Shown here piece by piece: positions 48,453 through 56,289 of a stretch of DNA of 64,000 nt. Origin of the DNA: Bacteriovoracaceae bacterium UBA1511 (GTDB lineage Bacteria > Bdellovibrionota > Bacteriovoracia > Bacteriovoracales > Bacteriovoracaceae); the NCBI GenBank assembly GCA_002323535.1, contig DCQT01000033.1, positions 39,369 through 103,368 of the forward strand, given 5' to 3'. The notes under the pieces were generated by a model. The model saw only the letters and a list, made by a program, of their open reading frames with translations. It was not told the origin of the DNA and did no database searches. The first letter of the stretch is position 1. Each line of letters begins with the position of its first letter. A program made the translations under genes and the position numbers.

Positions 48453-50120
48453 ATGATGACGTTATCAAAAAAAAATAAATACTCTCTTCTTTTAATATCT
48501 CTCGCTTGTTTTATCGCTTGCTTGTATCCATATATACGACTCGCAGAAAATACCCTCTCTCTAAACCTTGAAGATAAAGGACTGCTCTTTTCTCTTCAGA
48601 GGGTTCTAAATAACTCTTTGACAAAAAAAGCGATCACAAATACATTTTTGATCTCACTTCTAACATCGGTTTTTTCCGTCATTTTTGCCACTCCACTCGC
48701 CTGGGTATTGAGTCGGGTTGAAATAAGATTTTCAAAAAAGTGGACAACACTTTTTTCTCTGCCCTATGCTATTCCTCCTTTTGTAGGGGCGATTGCGTGG
48801 ATCAACCTTGCCTCTCCTAGCTCCGGCCTTCTTACAAAAATAGTAGGGGAGAATGTCCTGGATATTTACTCCGTGGCAGGCCTTGTTTTTGTTTTAACAT
48901 CATTTTTTTATACATATATTTTATTGTCTCTTCTTGGTGGACTTAAAAACATTGATAGCTCACTTGAGGAAGCCGCGAGACTTTCTGGTGCAAGTGGAAT
49001 AAGGGTTTTTTTTGATATTTCATTGCCACTTTTATGGCCAAACATAAAAAGTAGCGCTCTGTTGGTTTTTCTCGCAAGTGCCGCAAGCTTTGGTGTCCCT
49101 GCTTTGATTGGCTCTCCTGGGGGAATTTATTTACTAACCACAAGGATCTACATGTTTCAAAAAATGGGATCCCTAAATGGTATTAGTGCTGCGAGTCTTT
49201 TAAGTTTCTTTCTTATCTTTCTTGCTATTTTAATTGTTACTATTCAACAACTCTTAAATAAAAATAACATTGCCTCCGTTGTGCAAGGAAAGTCTTCGAG
49301 AATTTCAAAAATTAGTTTAGGGAAAAAAGAAAATTTTGTTCAGCTGGGTTTATTTTTACTTTTTAGTATTTTATTTTTGATGCCTGTATTGAGTATCTTT
49401 GCTTCATCATTATCGAAGGTGCAGGGTGTCTTTAGCTTTTCAAATTTAACTCTTGGAAATTTTGGACATCTAATTTTTGAGATGCCTGAATTTTTAACTT
49501 CTGTGAAAAACAGTCTTTATCTAAGCATTTCTGTTGCTTCTATTTCTGTTCTTATTGGCCTTATTTTATCTTATGTGGAGGTTCGAACTAATATATTTGG
49601 ACGTTCTCTTGTGAGATCGATTCCAACAATTCCATTTTCAACACCAGGAACAGTGCTGGCATTAGCGATATTACTATCGTTTGGAAGAAGGATGGGAAAT
49701 ATAAGTCTCTATAATACTCTTTTTTTGATTGGGGTTGCTTACTTTGTGAAATACCTATCTTTTGCAGTGAGAACGATAAGTGATGGGATGAGACAAATTG
49801 ATAAGTCTCTAGAAGAATCCTCTGTTTTATGTGGTGCTACCTTTATTCGACGATTGATAGATCTTTGGTTTCCTATTTTACGCCCAATTATTATTTCTGC
49901 ATGGTTTTTAATCTTTATGCCATGTTTTAGTGAATTGACTATGACAATTTTACTTACAGGGCCCGGGCTAGAAACTTTAGGGACGCTATTGTTTCAACTT
50001 CAAGAATATGGGGACTCTGGAGGGGGTGGAGCCGCTTCGCTGTGCGTGCTGCTAATCATTTTTATATTATTAATAAATTTCATTATCAAAAAAGTTTCCA
50101 AAGGAAGTTACGGATTATGA
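48453..50120 (+). CDS. Fused two-domain ABC permease (FbpB-like)
   Basis: A 555-residue membrane protein with about twelve predicted helices, consisting of two BPD permease halves in tandem. EAA loops occur once per half: SLEEAARLSGASGIRVFFDI in the first (about residues 170-195) and SLEESSVLCGATFIRRLIDL in the second (about 450-475). Such fused permeases are typical of Fbp/Sfu ferric iron importers. The stop overlaps the ATPase start (ATGA). ATG 48456 is an equally possible start. Confidence 0.92.
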   Translation: MMTLSKKNKYSLLLISLACFIACLYPYIRLAENTLSLNLEDKGLLFSLQRVLNNSLTKKAITNTFLISLLTSVFSVIFATPLAWVLSRVEIRFSKKWTTLFSLPYAIPPFVGAIAWINLASPSSGLLTKIVGENVLDIYSVAGLVFVLTSFFYTYILLSLLGGLKNIDSSLEEAARLSGASGIRVFFDISLPLLWPNIKSSALLVFLASAASFGVPALIGSPGGIYLLTTRIYMFQKMGSLNGISAASLLSFFLIFLAILIVTIQQLLNKNNIASVVQGKSSRISKISLGKKENFVQLGLFLLFSILFLMPVLSIFASSLSKVQGVFSFSNLTLGNFGHLIFEMPEFLTSVKNSLYLSISVASISVLIGLILSYVEVRTNIFGRSLVRSIPTIPFSTPGTVLALAILLSFGRRMGNISLYNTLFLIGVAYFVKYLSFAVRTISDGMRQIDKSLEESSVLCGATFIRRLIDLWFPILRPIIISAWFLIFMPCFSELTMTILLTGPGLETLGTLLFQLQEYGDSGGGGAASLCVLLIIFILLINFIIKKVSKGSYGL

Positions 50121-50842
50121 GTTCTTTAGAGTTAAAAAATATCCAAAAATATTATGGCGAAAATCATATTCTTAAAGGTTTCGACCTTATTGTTGAAGAC
50201 GGTGAGTTTATTTCTTTTCTTGGCTCCAGTGGTTGTGGGAAAACTACTTGTTTGAGAATAGTTTCAGGTCTTGAAAATCAAACCTCCGGTGAATTAATCA
50301 TGGGGGGTGAAGTTATCTCTAACCCAGAAAGGAGTATCTTTGTTCGCCCTGAAAAAAGACAAATTGGAATGGTTTTTCAAAGTTATGCTATCTGGCCTCA
50401 CATGAATGTGTTTGATAACATCGCTTACCCGCTAAAAATCCAAAAAGTTTCTAAAAACGAAATTCAAACAAGAGTTATGGACACTCTTGGAGTAGTTGAG
50501 CTTGATGGACTTGATCAGCGTATGCCCAATCAACTCTCTGGAGGGCAGCAACAACGAGTAGCGCTTGCGCGCGGCTTAGTGGCCAGGCCAAAAGTTCTCC
50601 TTCTTGACGAGCCTCTTTCCAACCTTGATGCAAAACTTCGTCAAAAGATGAGACATGATATCAGGAAAATCCAGCAAGATTTGAAGATCACTTGTTTGTA
50701 TGTAACTCATGATCAGCTGGAAGCGTTTACTATGAGTGACCGAATTGTTTTGATGAACAATGGTGTAATTGAGCAAATTGGAGCTCCTGAGCAAATTAAA
50801 AACAATCCAGAAACAGAATATGTTAGAGAATTTCTCCAATGA
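50117..50842 (+). CDS. ABC transporter ATP-binding protein (FbpC/PotA-like)
   Basis: About 241 residues from ATG 50117 (MSSLELKNIQKYYGENHILK). Walker A is FLGSSGCGKTTCL, the Q loop is in IGMVFQSYAIWPHMNV, the signature is LSGGQQQRVALARGL, and Walker B is VLLLDEPLSNLDAKLR with the H loop in LYVTHDQLEAFTMSD. The C-terminal TOBE/regulatory domain common in FbpC and PotA is absent, so regulation at that domain is lost or lies elsewhere. It energises the upstream permease. Confidence 0.95.
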   Translation: MSSLELKNIQKYYGENHILKGFDLIVEDGEFISFLGSSGCGKTTCLRIVSGLENQTSGELIMGGEVISNPERSIFVRPEKRQIGMVFQSYAIWPHMNVFDNIAYPLKIQKVSKNEIQTRVMDTLGVVELDGLDQRMPNQLSGGQQQRVALARGLVARPKVLLLDEPLSNLDAKLRQKMRHDIRKIQQDLKITCLYVTHDQLEAFTMSDRIVLMNNGVIEQIGAPEQIKNNPETEYVREFLQ

Positions 50843-50912
50843 AAAATTACATAATTTCAATATCTTAGGCGTATTTGTTCTGTGGTAAAATTATTAAAGA
50901 AGGAGGTTTGTT

Positions 50913-51878
50913 GTGTATCTTCCTGATTTATATGATTGTTTCGGACTTGATGATTTAAGGCAAAAACAAGTGTCAAAAGCCTGGAGCATTTCAGAGTTTT
51001 CAAAGTTCAAAACCGTTGACCTAACAAAAAGCTTTGCTCCAATAGATACCAACTTTATTCTATACGATAAATTATCTCCAAATGAGTTATTGGTTGTAAG
51101 TCAGTTTCTAGGGCTGGTCATTAACTCTGCCATCTGTGAGCTTGAGTTAGCGATCGAGAGATCAAAAAAAGAGTGTTATCAAAATATTATCGAGCGCTTC
51201 CCTGTCTCAGTAGAGTTTGAAGAACTCGCTGAAAATTTTTTTAAAGAAGAAAAAAAACACTCAGAGGCATTTGATTTATTTTTGACTAAGTTTGCTGAAA
51301 CAACGAAGGTGACTAGGCTCCAAATTAGACAGATTTTACCAACATTAAATGAATCAAAAATAGAGAAATTTTTTCGCCTCAATGGAATTATCGGTGGGCA
51401 AGCACTGTGGCTTGTAACGGCGGCAACAGAGGAGGAGTCCATAGAGGTTTTTAAAAAAATGCGTCCTCATAAAAATGAGATTGATCCATTTTTTTATCAC
51501 CTTCACCGTCGTCATTTCGAAGAAGAAACCAGGCACGCCTCTTTTGCTTTTTTAATGTTAGAGTTAATAAATGATCGTTCTAGTTTACCTATTAAAAAAG
51601 TATCTCAGTGTATTGATTTTATTTTAAGTGACTTACTTCAGGTTAGTTGGGTTTTATCAGAGCTCGTAAAAACAGATAATGTTCATAAGCTGAAAGACTC
51701 TCATCCTTTCTATGAAAGTCTTTCAAATGTTCTCCCAAAGATTAGTGGTTATAACATTGCGGAGTTAATTTCTTATTTATTTAAAGAATCTCCCTTTGTC
51801 TCACTTATATTAAACCCTAGGTCAAATAAGGTTTTGAGTAATTATCTTCGTGAGAAGAATTATTTGAGCATTAGGTAA
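50913..51878 (+). CDS. AurF-like diiron (ferritin-fold) oxygenase
   Basis: A 321-residue helical protein starting at GTG 50913 behind GAAGGAGG. The metal ligands match the p-aminobenzoate N-oxygenase (AurF) pattern: a first glutamate in AICELELAIERS, ExxH in FFKEEKKHSEAFDLF, a glutamate in TAATEEESIE, and H-x3-E-x2-H in RRHFEEETRHASFAFLML. A diiron enzyme acting on an amine or an aldehyde/lipid is plausible; the substrate cannot be read. It is first in a four-gene operon with an alpha/beta hydrolase, an M24-fold protein and an SDR. Confidence 0.75.
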   Translation: MYLPDLYDCFGLDDLRQKQVSKAWSISEFSKFKTVDLTKSFAPIDTNFILYDKLSPNELLVVSQFLGLVINSAICELELAIERSKKECYQNIIERFPVSVEFEELAENFFKEEKKHSEAFDLFLTKFAETTKVTRLQIRQILPTLNESKIEKFFRLNGIIGGQALWLVTAATEEESIEVFKKMRPHKNEIDPFFYHLHRRHFEEETRHASFAFLMLELINDRSSLPIKKVSQCIDFILSDLLQVSWVLSELVKTDNVHKLKDSHPFYESLSNVLPKISGYNIAELISYLFKESPFVSLILNPRSNKVLSNYLREKNYLSIR

Positions 51879-51890
51879 TCAGAGGCATAG

Positions 51891-52667
51891 TTGAAAATAA
51901 GAAATCTAAATATATTCGGTAAAAATAAAAAAGTTCTCTTTAAAAAAGGAACCGCAGGAAAACCTGCAATAATATTTTTTCATGGATTTCCCGACAATTA
52001 CTTTGTTTGGAATGAAGTATCAAAAGACATTGATTCTTCTTTTTTTCAAGTAGGGATTAACCTAGAGGATTTGGCGAACGTTCCTATTGGAGAAGCAAAA
52101 CTCTTATTTTTAAGCGTCTTAAAAAAATTAGATCTAAATCTTGGGAATGGTCTTTATTTCATCGGTCATGACATCGGTGGCCCGGTAATGAGTTACTTTT
52201 CTGAAGTTGTAGGACAGGATTTAAAAGGATCAATTTTTTTAAACTCCTTGGATTTGGCGACATACAAAAAAAATATAATATCTCGGCAAATTCTTAAAAG
52301 CTGGTACGCACTACTTTTTCAAATAAAACCCTATCGCTGGGCAATTAAAAATAACCTTTTATTCGCTCAAAGAATTTTTAAAAAAATTGCTAAAGGCCAT
52401 GAAGGAGAGATTTCATTTAAGACGATTGATTTTTATCATACCTTTTTTAATTCCCTGTTTATTAATGATGACATACCCTGTTTAAAAAGCCCTACTCTAT
52501 ATATTCTTTCGAAGGATGACCCCTTCATTAAAATACCTTCAAAAAATAAAGTGATGGGGGAGTTGACGATAATTCGTGGAGGGCACTGGGATCAATTTAT
52601 GCGGGACTCAATGGCGGTGAGGTTAATTAATAAAAAATTAAATTCCTGGGAGATGTCTCATGCTTAA
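51891..52667 (+). CDS. Alpha/beta hydrolase with aspartate nucleophile (haloalkane dehalogenase/epoxide hydrolase-like)
   Basis: A 258-residue protein starting at TTG 51891 after AGAGG. Motifs: oxyanion HGFPDNYFVW, nucleophile elbow YFIGHDIGGPVMSYF (aspartate where esterases have serine), LYILSKDDPFIKIP (acid position) and RGGHWDQF (catalytic histidine). The aspartate nucleophile suggests an epoxide, haloalkane or OleB-type substrate. It is 12 nt after the diiron gene and overlaps the next gene by 8 bp. Confidence 0.85.
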   Translation: MKIRNLNIFGKNKKVLFKKGTAGKPAIIFFHGFPDNYFVWNEVSKDIDSSFFQVGINLEDLANVPIGEAKLLFLSVLKKLDLNLGNGLYFIGHDIGGPVMSYFSEVVGQDLKGSIFLNSLDLATYKKNIISRQILKSWYALLFQIKPYRWAIKNNLLFAQRIFKKIAKGHEGEISFKTIDFYHTFFNSLFINDDIPCLKSPTLYILSKDDPFIKIPSKNKVMGELTIIRGGHWDQFMRDSMAVRLINKKLNSWEMSHA

Positions 52668-53529
52668 TCTCAAAATAAATCAAAAGTTAAATGTGAACTC
52701 AATCCCTGGCCTTAAGTTCATATCAAAAGAAATTAATAAAAGAAGACAAAAGTCCTACTCAGACAAAGAGCTTAAACAATTTTATGAGTCTCAGAAATTA
52801 ACGATTGAATCAATTAATGAAGTCGCGAGTCTACTTCGCCCTGGAGTAAGTGAATTTGATGCGGCAAAAATGCTTGATAGCTTACTTCAAAAAAAAGGAG
52901 TTAAGCATTTCCTTCATTATTCTTTTGCCTGGTTTGCAGAAAGAAGTAGTTTTAACAAGATGTCCTCTTACGACGATACATTACCCCGTAGGGATATTTT
53001 TTTAGAGGAGGAGGATTGTTTTATTCTTGATGCAGCTCCGTATGTAAATGGTGTTCCAAGTGATGTCGGGCTTGGCTTTTGTCCTTCAAAAAGTAAAGCT
53101 TACAACAAATTAGACAATCAATTAAATGAGCTTGAAGAATTAATTCCCGATTTATTCAACGGTGAGCTTAATGCCCAGGAAATTTATTCTCAAATTTCTC
53201 AAGAGATTAAAAAACGTCATCTCAAAAATGTTCATGAGCTTTACCCTTTTGGTGTGCTTGCGCACAGATTACATCCATCCAAATTATCTAATCTTCCAAG
53301 CTTCATGAAGCCTTTTTCCTGGCAAGCCTACGCAGATATTTTTTCAAGAGGCTTTCTTGAAGAAACTATCAGAGGGGAAAATATTAACTCGCTCGATGGA
53401 GTCTGGGCCATCGAGCCACATATTAGTGATGGAATTAATGGAACAAAGTTTGAGAAAATTCTCGTTGTGCGGGAGGGGAAAGTCTTTTGGCTAGACGAGT
53501 ATTTTTCAACAAAAGGATCGAGGCGATGA
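52660..53529 (+). CDS. M24-family (creatinase/methionine aminopeptidase fold) protein
   Basis: A 289-residue pita-bread-fold protein. Metal ligands can be followed: FILDAAPYVNGVPSDVGLG (two aspartates), a histidine in PFGVLAHRLHP, a glutamate in VWAIEPHISDG and the last in NGTKFEKILVV. It lacks the usual N-terminal creatinase domain and carries a family-unlike N-terminal 70 residues. It may be a peptidase or a C-N or C-O hydrolase recruited to the operon's pathway. Its TGA overlaps the SDR start (ATGA). Confidence 0.85.
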   Translation: MLNLKINQKLNVNSIPGLKFISKEINKRRQKSYSDKELKQFYESQKLTIESINEVASLLRPGVSEFDAAKMLDSLLQKKGVKHFLHYSFAWFAERSSFNKMSSYDDTLPRRDIFLEEEDCFILDAAPYVNGVPSDVGLGFCPSKSKAYNKLDNQLNELEELIPDLFNGELNAQEIYSQISQEIKKRHLKNVHELYPFGVLAHRLHPSKLSNLPSFMKPFSWQAYADIFSRGFLEETIRGENINSLDGVWAIEPHISDGINGTKFEKILVVREGKVFWLDEYFSTKGSRR

Positions 53530-54308
53530 TTGTATATATAACTGGTTGCTGTGGAGGCATCGGCCAAGAGCTTGTTAAAAAATATATTCAAAAAAGATAT
53601 ACGGTTGTTGGTATAGATATTAATGAAGAGGCACTAAATAGAATGAGTCTTGACTGTGGCCACCTTTTTTACCCGTCACTTGTCGACTTGGCGAAAAAGA
53701 AAGAGTCTAAGAATGGTTTAAAAAAAGTTATTGAGCAATATGGAATACCAGATGTTTTTGTTCATTGTGCTGGAATTGTCACACTAAAGCCAACATCGAA
53801 AGAATCAGAAAAAGAATTCTATCAAGTAATGGAGATTAATTTTTTATCTTTTAAAAGGATATTAGATGTAATTATGCCTTTTATGGAAAAAAAAGGCGGT
53901 GTAATTGTTCCTGTTTCCAGTGTCGCTGGATTTGTTAGTGCGCCTCTTCTTGGAAGTTATAGTGCATCAAAAGCGGCTTTGATATCTTACTCTGAAGTTG
54001 TTCAAAAGGAGTTATCTCTAAGAAATTCAAATGTATCCCTTTGTTTGGTTTGCCCGGGCTTTATTGATACTCCACTAATTAGAGTTGGTGATGAAGGAGG
54101 GTTTCCTGAGTATTTAAAGCCCCTCTTATCTAAGCCCTCTAAAGTTGCTGAAATTATCTCCCAGGCCATTGAAAAAAAGAAGTCGTACATCGACCCAACC
54201 GTAAGTGGAAAGGTTATTAGTTTTCTCGATCGGATATCCCCAAAGGTCGTGAGTACTCTTAGTAAAAAAGCTTTATCTAAGGGGATGCTTAAACTTTTTA
54301 AGAACTGA
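53526..54308 (+). CDS. Short-chain dehydrogenase/reductase
   Basis: A 260-residue classical SDR from ATG 53526 (MIVYITGCCGGIGQELVKKY). It has TGxxxGIG, the NAG-like motif in VFVHCAGIVTL, the catalytic serine in PVSSVAGFVSAP and the YxxxK in YSASKAALISY, then VCPGFIDTPLI. NAD(P) preference is unclear (VGIDIN suggests NAD). It is last in the diiron operon and ends 2 bp from the convergent cmoB. Confidence 0.92.
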   Translation: MIVYITGCCGGIGQELVKKYIQKRYTVVGIDINEEALNRMSLDCGHLFYPSLVDLAKKKESKNGLKKVIEQYGIPDVFVHCAGIVTLKPTSKESEKEFYQVMEINFLSFKRILDVIMPFMEKKGGVIVPVSSVAGFVSAPLLGSYSASKAALISYSEVVQKELSLRNSNVSLCLVCPGFIDTPLIRVGDEGGFPEYLKPLLSKPSKVAEIISQAIEKKKSYIDPTVSGKVISFLDRISPKVVSTLSKKALSKGMLKLFKN

Positions 54309-54310
54309 TT

Positions 54311-55255
54311 TTAAATATCGGCCCTGATTGCTACTCTTCGTGGTGCAGGATGGCCTTCGACAGTTTTAGTTTTGTCTGTCGGGCTTAAAAAATCATCTAG
54401 GCTTTGGCCGCCACTCCATGAAGTCACTCTTTGCTCCTCAGATGTAAGAGTTTCATCAAAAATTATATCTATATTTTTGAATTTACACTTTTGGAGCCAG
54501 TTGATGAGGCAACTCGTTGTTGGAATAAACCAAATATTTCTCATTTTTGCGTATCGATCATGTGGAAATAAACAATAGCTATCATCCCCTGGAATATTTA
54601 TTGTCTCCAGGATGAGGGATCCATTAGGACGAAGAGATTCTTTAAGTGTCTTTATTTGTTCGATAGGATTTGGGTGGTGATAGATAATACCCATGTGAAA
54701 AATTACATCGAATTTTTTCTTAAAATAATGCAGATGTTGATGGCCCAGGAGCTCAAAATAAACAGGCAGGTTTTCTTCTAAGAGGCTTCTTATGGCCTTG
54801 TATTGAAGGTAGCAAGGTAAAGAAGGATCAATCCCTAGTGCCCATTCAGGAGAGTGCTCTAACATTTTGAATAGGAAGTACCCGTTGTTACAGCCTACAT
54901 CCAGAATTTTTTTATTTTTGAGTCTAGGAAGAGAACTTTGAAGTCTGTTCCATTTAATATCACTTCTCCACTCACTATCGATTTCGAGTTCATTAATTTT
55001 AAATGGACCCTTTTTCCATGGGATAAAAGATCTCATAAGAGAGGTTATTTCCGGTATATTATTGTACTTTGAGTGAAGTTTTACAAAATGATCGTCTTTA
55101 ACAGGTGAGAAGTTTGAAAAGCTTGACAGTTTACCCAGCGCTTCAATCCTTTCAGTGTAGATTTTTTGAGTAAGGTTATGTTTTATCTTTTGAGTATCTG
55201 ATTGAAGTATTTTAAAAACTTCTTCGGTTACAATATCTTTTAAGAAATCACTCAT
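54311..55255 (-). CDS. cmoB: tRNA U34 carboxymethyltransferase
   Basis: Uses carboxy-SAM to make cmo5U in tRNA wobble positions. The 314-residue sequence has SFIPWKKGPFKINELEIDSE, WRSDIKWNRLQ, KKILDVGCNNGYFLFKML, ALGIDPSLPCYLQYKAIRSL, FHMGIIYHHPNP and WFIPTTSCLINWL, all of which are CmoB blocks. Length is normal. It lies immediately after cmoA (one-base gap). Confidence 0.95.
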   Translation of the reverse strand: MSDFLKDIVTEEVFKILQSDTQKIKHNLTQKIYTERIEALGKLSSFSNFSPVKDDHFVKLHSKYNNIPEITSLMRSFIPWKKGPFKINELEIDSEWRSDIKWNRLQSSLPRLKNKKILDVGCNNGYFLFKMLEHSPEWALGIDPSLPCYLQYKAIRSLLEENLPVYFELLGHQHLHYFKKKFDVIFHMGIIYHHPNPIEQIKTLKESLRPNGSLILETINIPGDDSYCLFPHDRYAKMRNIWFIPTTSCLINWLQKCKFKNIDIIFDETLTSEEQRVTSWSGGQSLDDFLSPTDKTKTVEGHPAPRRVAIRADI

Positions 55256-55256
55256 T

Positions 55257-55994
55257 TTATTTAATGCATAAATATGAAGCGAAATTATACCACCTGAAAA
55301 TCATTTCAGAGTTTTTAAAACCCGCTTCTTGTAAAAGTTTAATTTGCTGTGATGGTGTTATTGGTTTCATCACATTTTCCAAGGCTTCTCTTTTTTGAGA
55401 TATTTCTAACTCCGAGTAACCATTTCTTTTCTTGAAGTCATAGTATAAGTCAGTAATCAAATTAAAGTTAAAAGTTTGTTCCGGGTTTATTTTTTCAGAT
55501 AAAACAAAGGTACTTCCGGGCTTTAGTGCTTGGTATACTTTTGATAAAAGCTTGCCTCTTTTTTCTGGAGAAATGAACTGTAAAGTATAATTCATAACTA
55601 TAAGATCAGCCGGTTGATCAAAAGTTGACTCTAGTAAGTCTTCATTTCTAATTTCTACCTCTCCAAAAGTACCATCGAGCTTTTCTTTTGCCTTTTTTAC
55701 CATTGGTAAAGAGCTATCTATTCCATAGAGCTTTGGTGTTTTTCCAAGTTCGGCAATTTTTTTAGATAATATATTTAGTGTTGTTCCAGTAGAGCAACCC
55801 AAGTCATATATGACTGGAGTGTTGGTTTTTGAGAATATATAATTTGATAAATCGATTAGGATACGATGAATTTCGCTATAAAATGGAACCGACCTAGAAA
55901 CCATGTCGTCGAAAACGTCTGCGACACGTTGATTGAACTCGAAGTCCTCAACTCCAATAATTTGTTGGCCAAAAATTTTATCAACACTTTTCAT
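55257..55994 (-). CDS. cmoA: Carboxy-S-adenosyl-L-methionine synthase
   Basis: Makes carboxy-SAM from SAM and prephenate. The 245-residue sequence shows FEFNQRVADVFDDMVSRSVP, IYDLGCSTGTTLNIL, LYGIDSSLPMVKKAKEKL, VMNYTLQFISPEKRG and LSEKINPEQTFNFNLITDLY, which is CmoA-specific. Transcribed with cmoB. Confidence 0.95.
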   Translation of the reverse strand: MKSVDKIFGQQIIGVEDFEFNQRVADVFDDMVSRSVPFYSEIHRILIDLSNYIFSKTNTPVIYDLGCSTGTTLNILSKKIAELGKTPKLYGIDSSLPMVKKAKEKLDGTFGEVEIRNEDLLESTFDQPADLIVMNYTLQFISPEKRGKLLSKVYQALKPGSTFVLSEKINPEQTFNFNLITDLYYDFKKRNGYSELEISQKREALENVMKPITPSQQIKLLQEAGFKNSEMIFRWYNFASYLCIK

Positions 55995-56289
55995 TTAAAC
56001 ACCTGGTATTGATGAACTAGTTATCTAAATGAAAGGGGAAAATCAAGAACTTGGGGTGTTTTTATAGGTGATTTGGCGATGTAAATGCACGAAAAATGGA
56101 AAGTGCTGATCTTTAAATAATCTATTAGTAAAGGAGGGTGGTGACCTCATGATTCAATGATAAATCTAGTATAAAAAACCTAGTAGTAAACTCGCACAAT
56201 ATTTGTATAGGGAAAGAATTAAATTCTTATCCAAATAGGTGAAATTATTCTAAAATATAAGCTTAAACTCTCAATAAACAGGGAAAAAA
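55995..56289. other. 295-bp divergent spacer between cmoA and the prc-like gene
   Basis: I found no reading frame longer than about 13 codons with a ribosome site. A strong AAAGGAGG at about 56131-56138 is not followed by a useful frame and sits in GAGG...CCTC pairing. AAGAATT/AATTCTT (56214-56228) is a short palindrome. Promoters for both genes are expected here; I cannot place them with confidence. Confidence 0.5.

Noticed and set aside
56125..56160. AAAGGAGG followed by GTG and ATG codons, resembling a small-gene start (or the 16S 3' end)
   Set aside because: Every frame after it stops within a few codons and no rRNA sequence surrounds it.
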